Positions 6,301 through 6,519 of a DNA stretch of 6,519 nt are shown piece by piece. Each line of letters starts with the position of its first letter. The stretch's first letter is position 1. Where the stretch lies: the NCBI GenBank assembly GCA_035632395.1, contig DASQGX010000160.1, forward strand, positions 1 through 6,519, read 5' to 3'. Both the position numbers and the translations under genes were made by a program. The stretch is from REEB95 sp035632395. GTDB lineage: Bacteria; Pseudomonadota; Alphaproteobacteria; ATCC43930; CGMCC-115725. The notes beneath the pieces are model-generated. The model was not told where the DNA came from. It did not search any database and saw nothing but the letters and a program-made list of their open reading frames with translations.

Positions 6301-6310
6301 TGCGTTAACC
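6274..6310. repeat. Overlapping inverted repeats around GTTAAC
   Basis: GGCGGT (6274-6279) and ACCGCC (6284-6289) form a perfect 6-bp stem with loop TAAC. Overlapping it, GGTTAAC (6277-6283) is mirrored by GTTAACC (6304-6310) 20 bp further on. The pair lies at the boundary where base composition changes. It may be a protein-binding site or chance; no T-tract follows. Confidence 0.4.
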
Positions 6311-6480
6311 GTGATGATCTTTATCTTTAGTACACTTAAACCATTTCACTTAGTTCGGCGCGAGTATTATTTAACGATATTTACTATATACGTCGGCTTC
6401 TTTGATAAATATCGGGTTTTTTATCACGAATACTCATTTATATATTGAAAACTCTTTGCCACTAGGTTACGCCATTGACA
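6301..6480. other. AT-rich intergenic patch
   Basis: By hand count about 61 of these 180 bases are G or C (34%), and the core 6311-6450 is about 30%, against roughly 60% or more in the genes to the left. It has many TTTA and TATA runs. I see no supported gene in it. It may be the regulatory region of a gene beyond the window, a silenced or foreign segment, or the edge of an island. Confidence 0.6.
6403..6426. repeat. Inverted repeat TGATAAA / TTTATCA
   Basis: Seven-base arms TGATAAA (6403-6409) and TTTATCA (6420-6426) are separated by 10 bases in the AT-rich patch. The left arm overlaps TTGATAAATATCGG (6402-6415), eight of ten defined positions of the FNR/FixK consensus TTGAT-N4-ATCAA. In AT-rich DNA both could be chance. 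Confidence 0.3.
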
Positions 6481-6483
6481 GTA

Positions 6484-6508
6484 CCGCCGCGCAGAAGTCG
6501 GCGGGTTT
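6484..6508. repeat. GC-rich hairpin near the right edge
   Basis: CCGCCG (6484-6489) pairs with CGGCGG (6499-6504) around a 9-nt loop, followed by GTTT (6505-6508). This could be a weak terminator for plus-strand transcription across the AT-rich patch, or chance in GC-rich sequence. The window ends too soon to tell. Confidence 0.25.
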
Positions 6509-6519
6509 AACAGCACGGG

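Noticed and set aside
6203..6448. Small plus-strand open frame of 81 codons starting with TTG, with hydrophobic segments near its end
   Set aside because: It has a rare start, no Shine-Dalgarno, and no recognisable family. Its first half follows GC-rich and its second half AT-rich composition; the hydrophobic residues are what AT-rich DNA yields by chance.
6475..6510. TTGACA at 6475-6480 as the -35 of a promoter leading out of the window
   Set aside because: The hexamer is perfect, but bases 6498-6503 at 17-bp spacing are TCGGCG, and no acceptable -10 occurs at 16-18 bp.
1..6519. Mobile element, CRISPR array, toxin-antitoxin or defence system
   Set aside because: I found no transposase, integrase, regular spacer-repeat pattern, paired small genes or terminal repeats. 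All supported genes are metabolic, transport or regulatory.

Overview
The window is a GC-rich (roughly 60% or more) chromosomal segment that most resembles an alphaproteobacterium, perhaps Hyphomicrobiales or Rhodospirillales. This rests on protein similarity recognised by eye, strong third-position G/C use, and the separate leuC and leuD-leuB layout; I could not run a taxonomic search. No mobile element, CRISPR array, rRNA or tRNA is visible.

Layout. Bases 1-1384 hold leuC, missing about the first ten codons at the window edge. Bases 1397-2640 form a self-contained phosphate-starvation unit: a tandem PHO box with four 7-bp repeats at an exact 11-bp period, a suitably spaced -10, a leader with two inverted repeats, an exported phosphate-binding protein (pstS), and a strong intrinsic terminator. 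Bases 2678-4476 hold a probable promoter followed by leuD and leuB. LeuC and LeuD are the two subunits of isopropylmalate isomerase and LeuB catalyses the next step of leucine synthesis, so pstS sits inside an otherwise coherent leucine locus. No pstC, pstA, pstB or phoU is present in the window.

On the minus strand, bases 5537-4473 encode a luciferase-like flavin-dependent monooxygenase that converges on leuB so tightly that the two stop codons overlap. It is transcribed divergently from a MarR-family regulator (5626-6099). The 88-bp gap between them contains a perfect 10-bp palindrome, TGCACGTGCA, inside the -35/-10 spacer of the candidate minus-strand promoter and overlapping either candidate plus-strand promoter. 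This suggests the regulator controls both the monooxygenase and itself.

The last 420 bases (6100-6519) contain no gene I can support. They begin with a small hairpin after marR and continue as GC-rich sequence to about 6300. They then drop abruptly to about 30-35% GC until about 6480, with several short inverted repeats, before returning to GC-rich sequence.

The genes are all from known families. What is less ordinary is the arrangement: the autonomous Pho-regulated pstS between leuC and leuD, the compact marR/monooxygenase switch, and the AT-rich patch at the right end.
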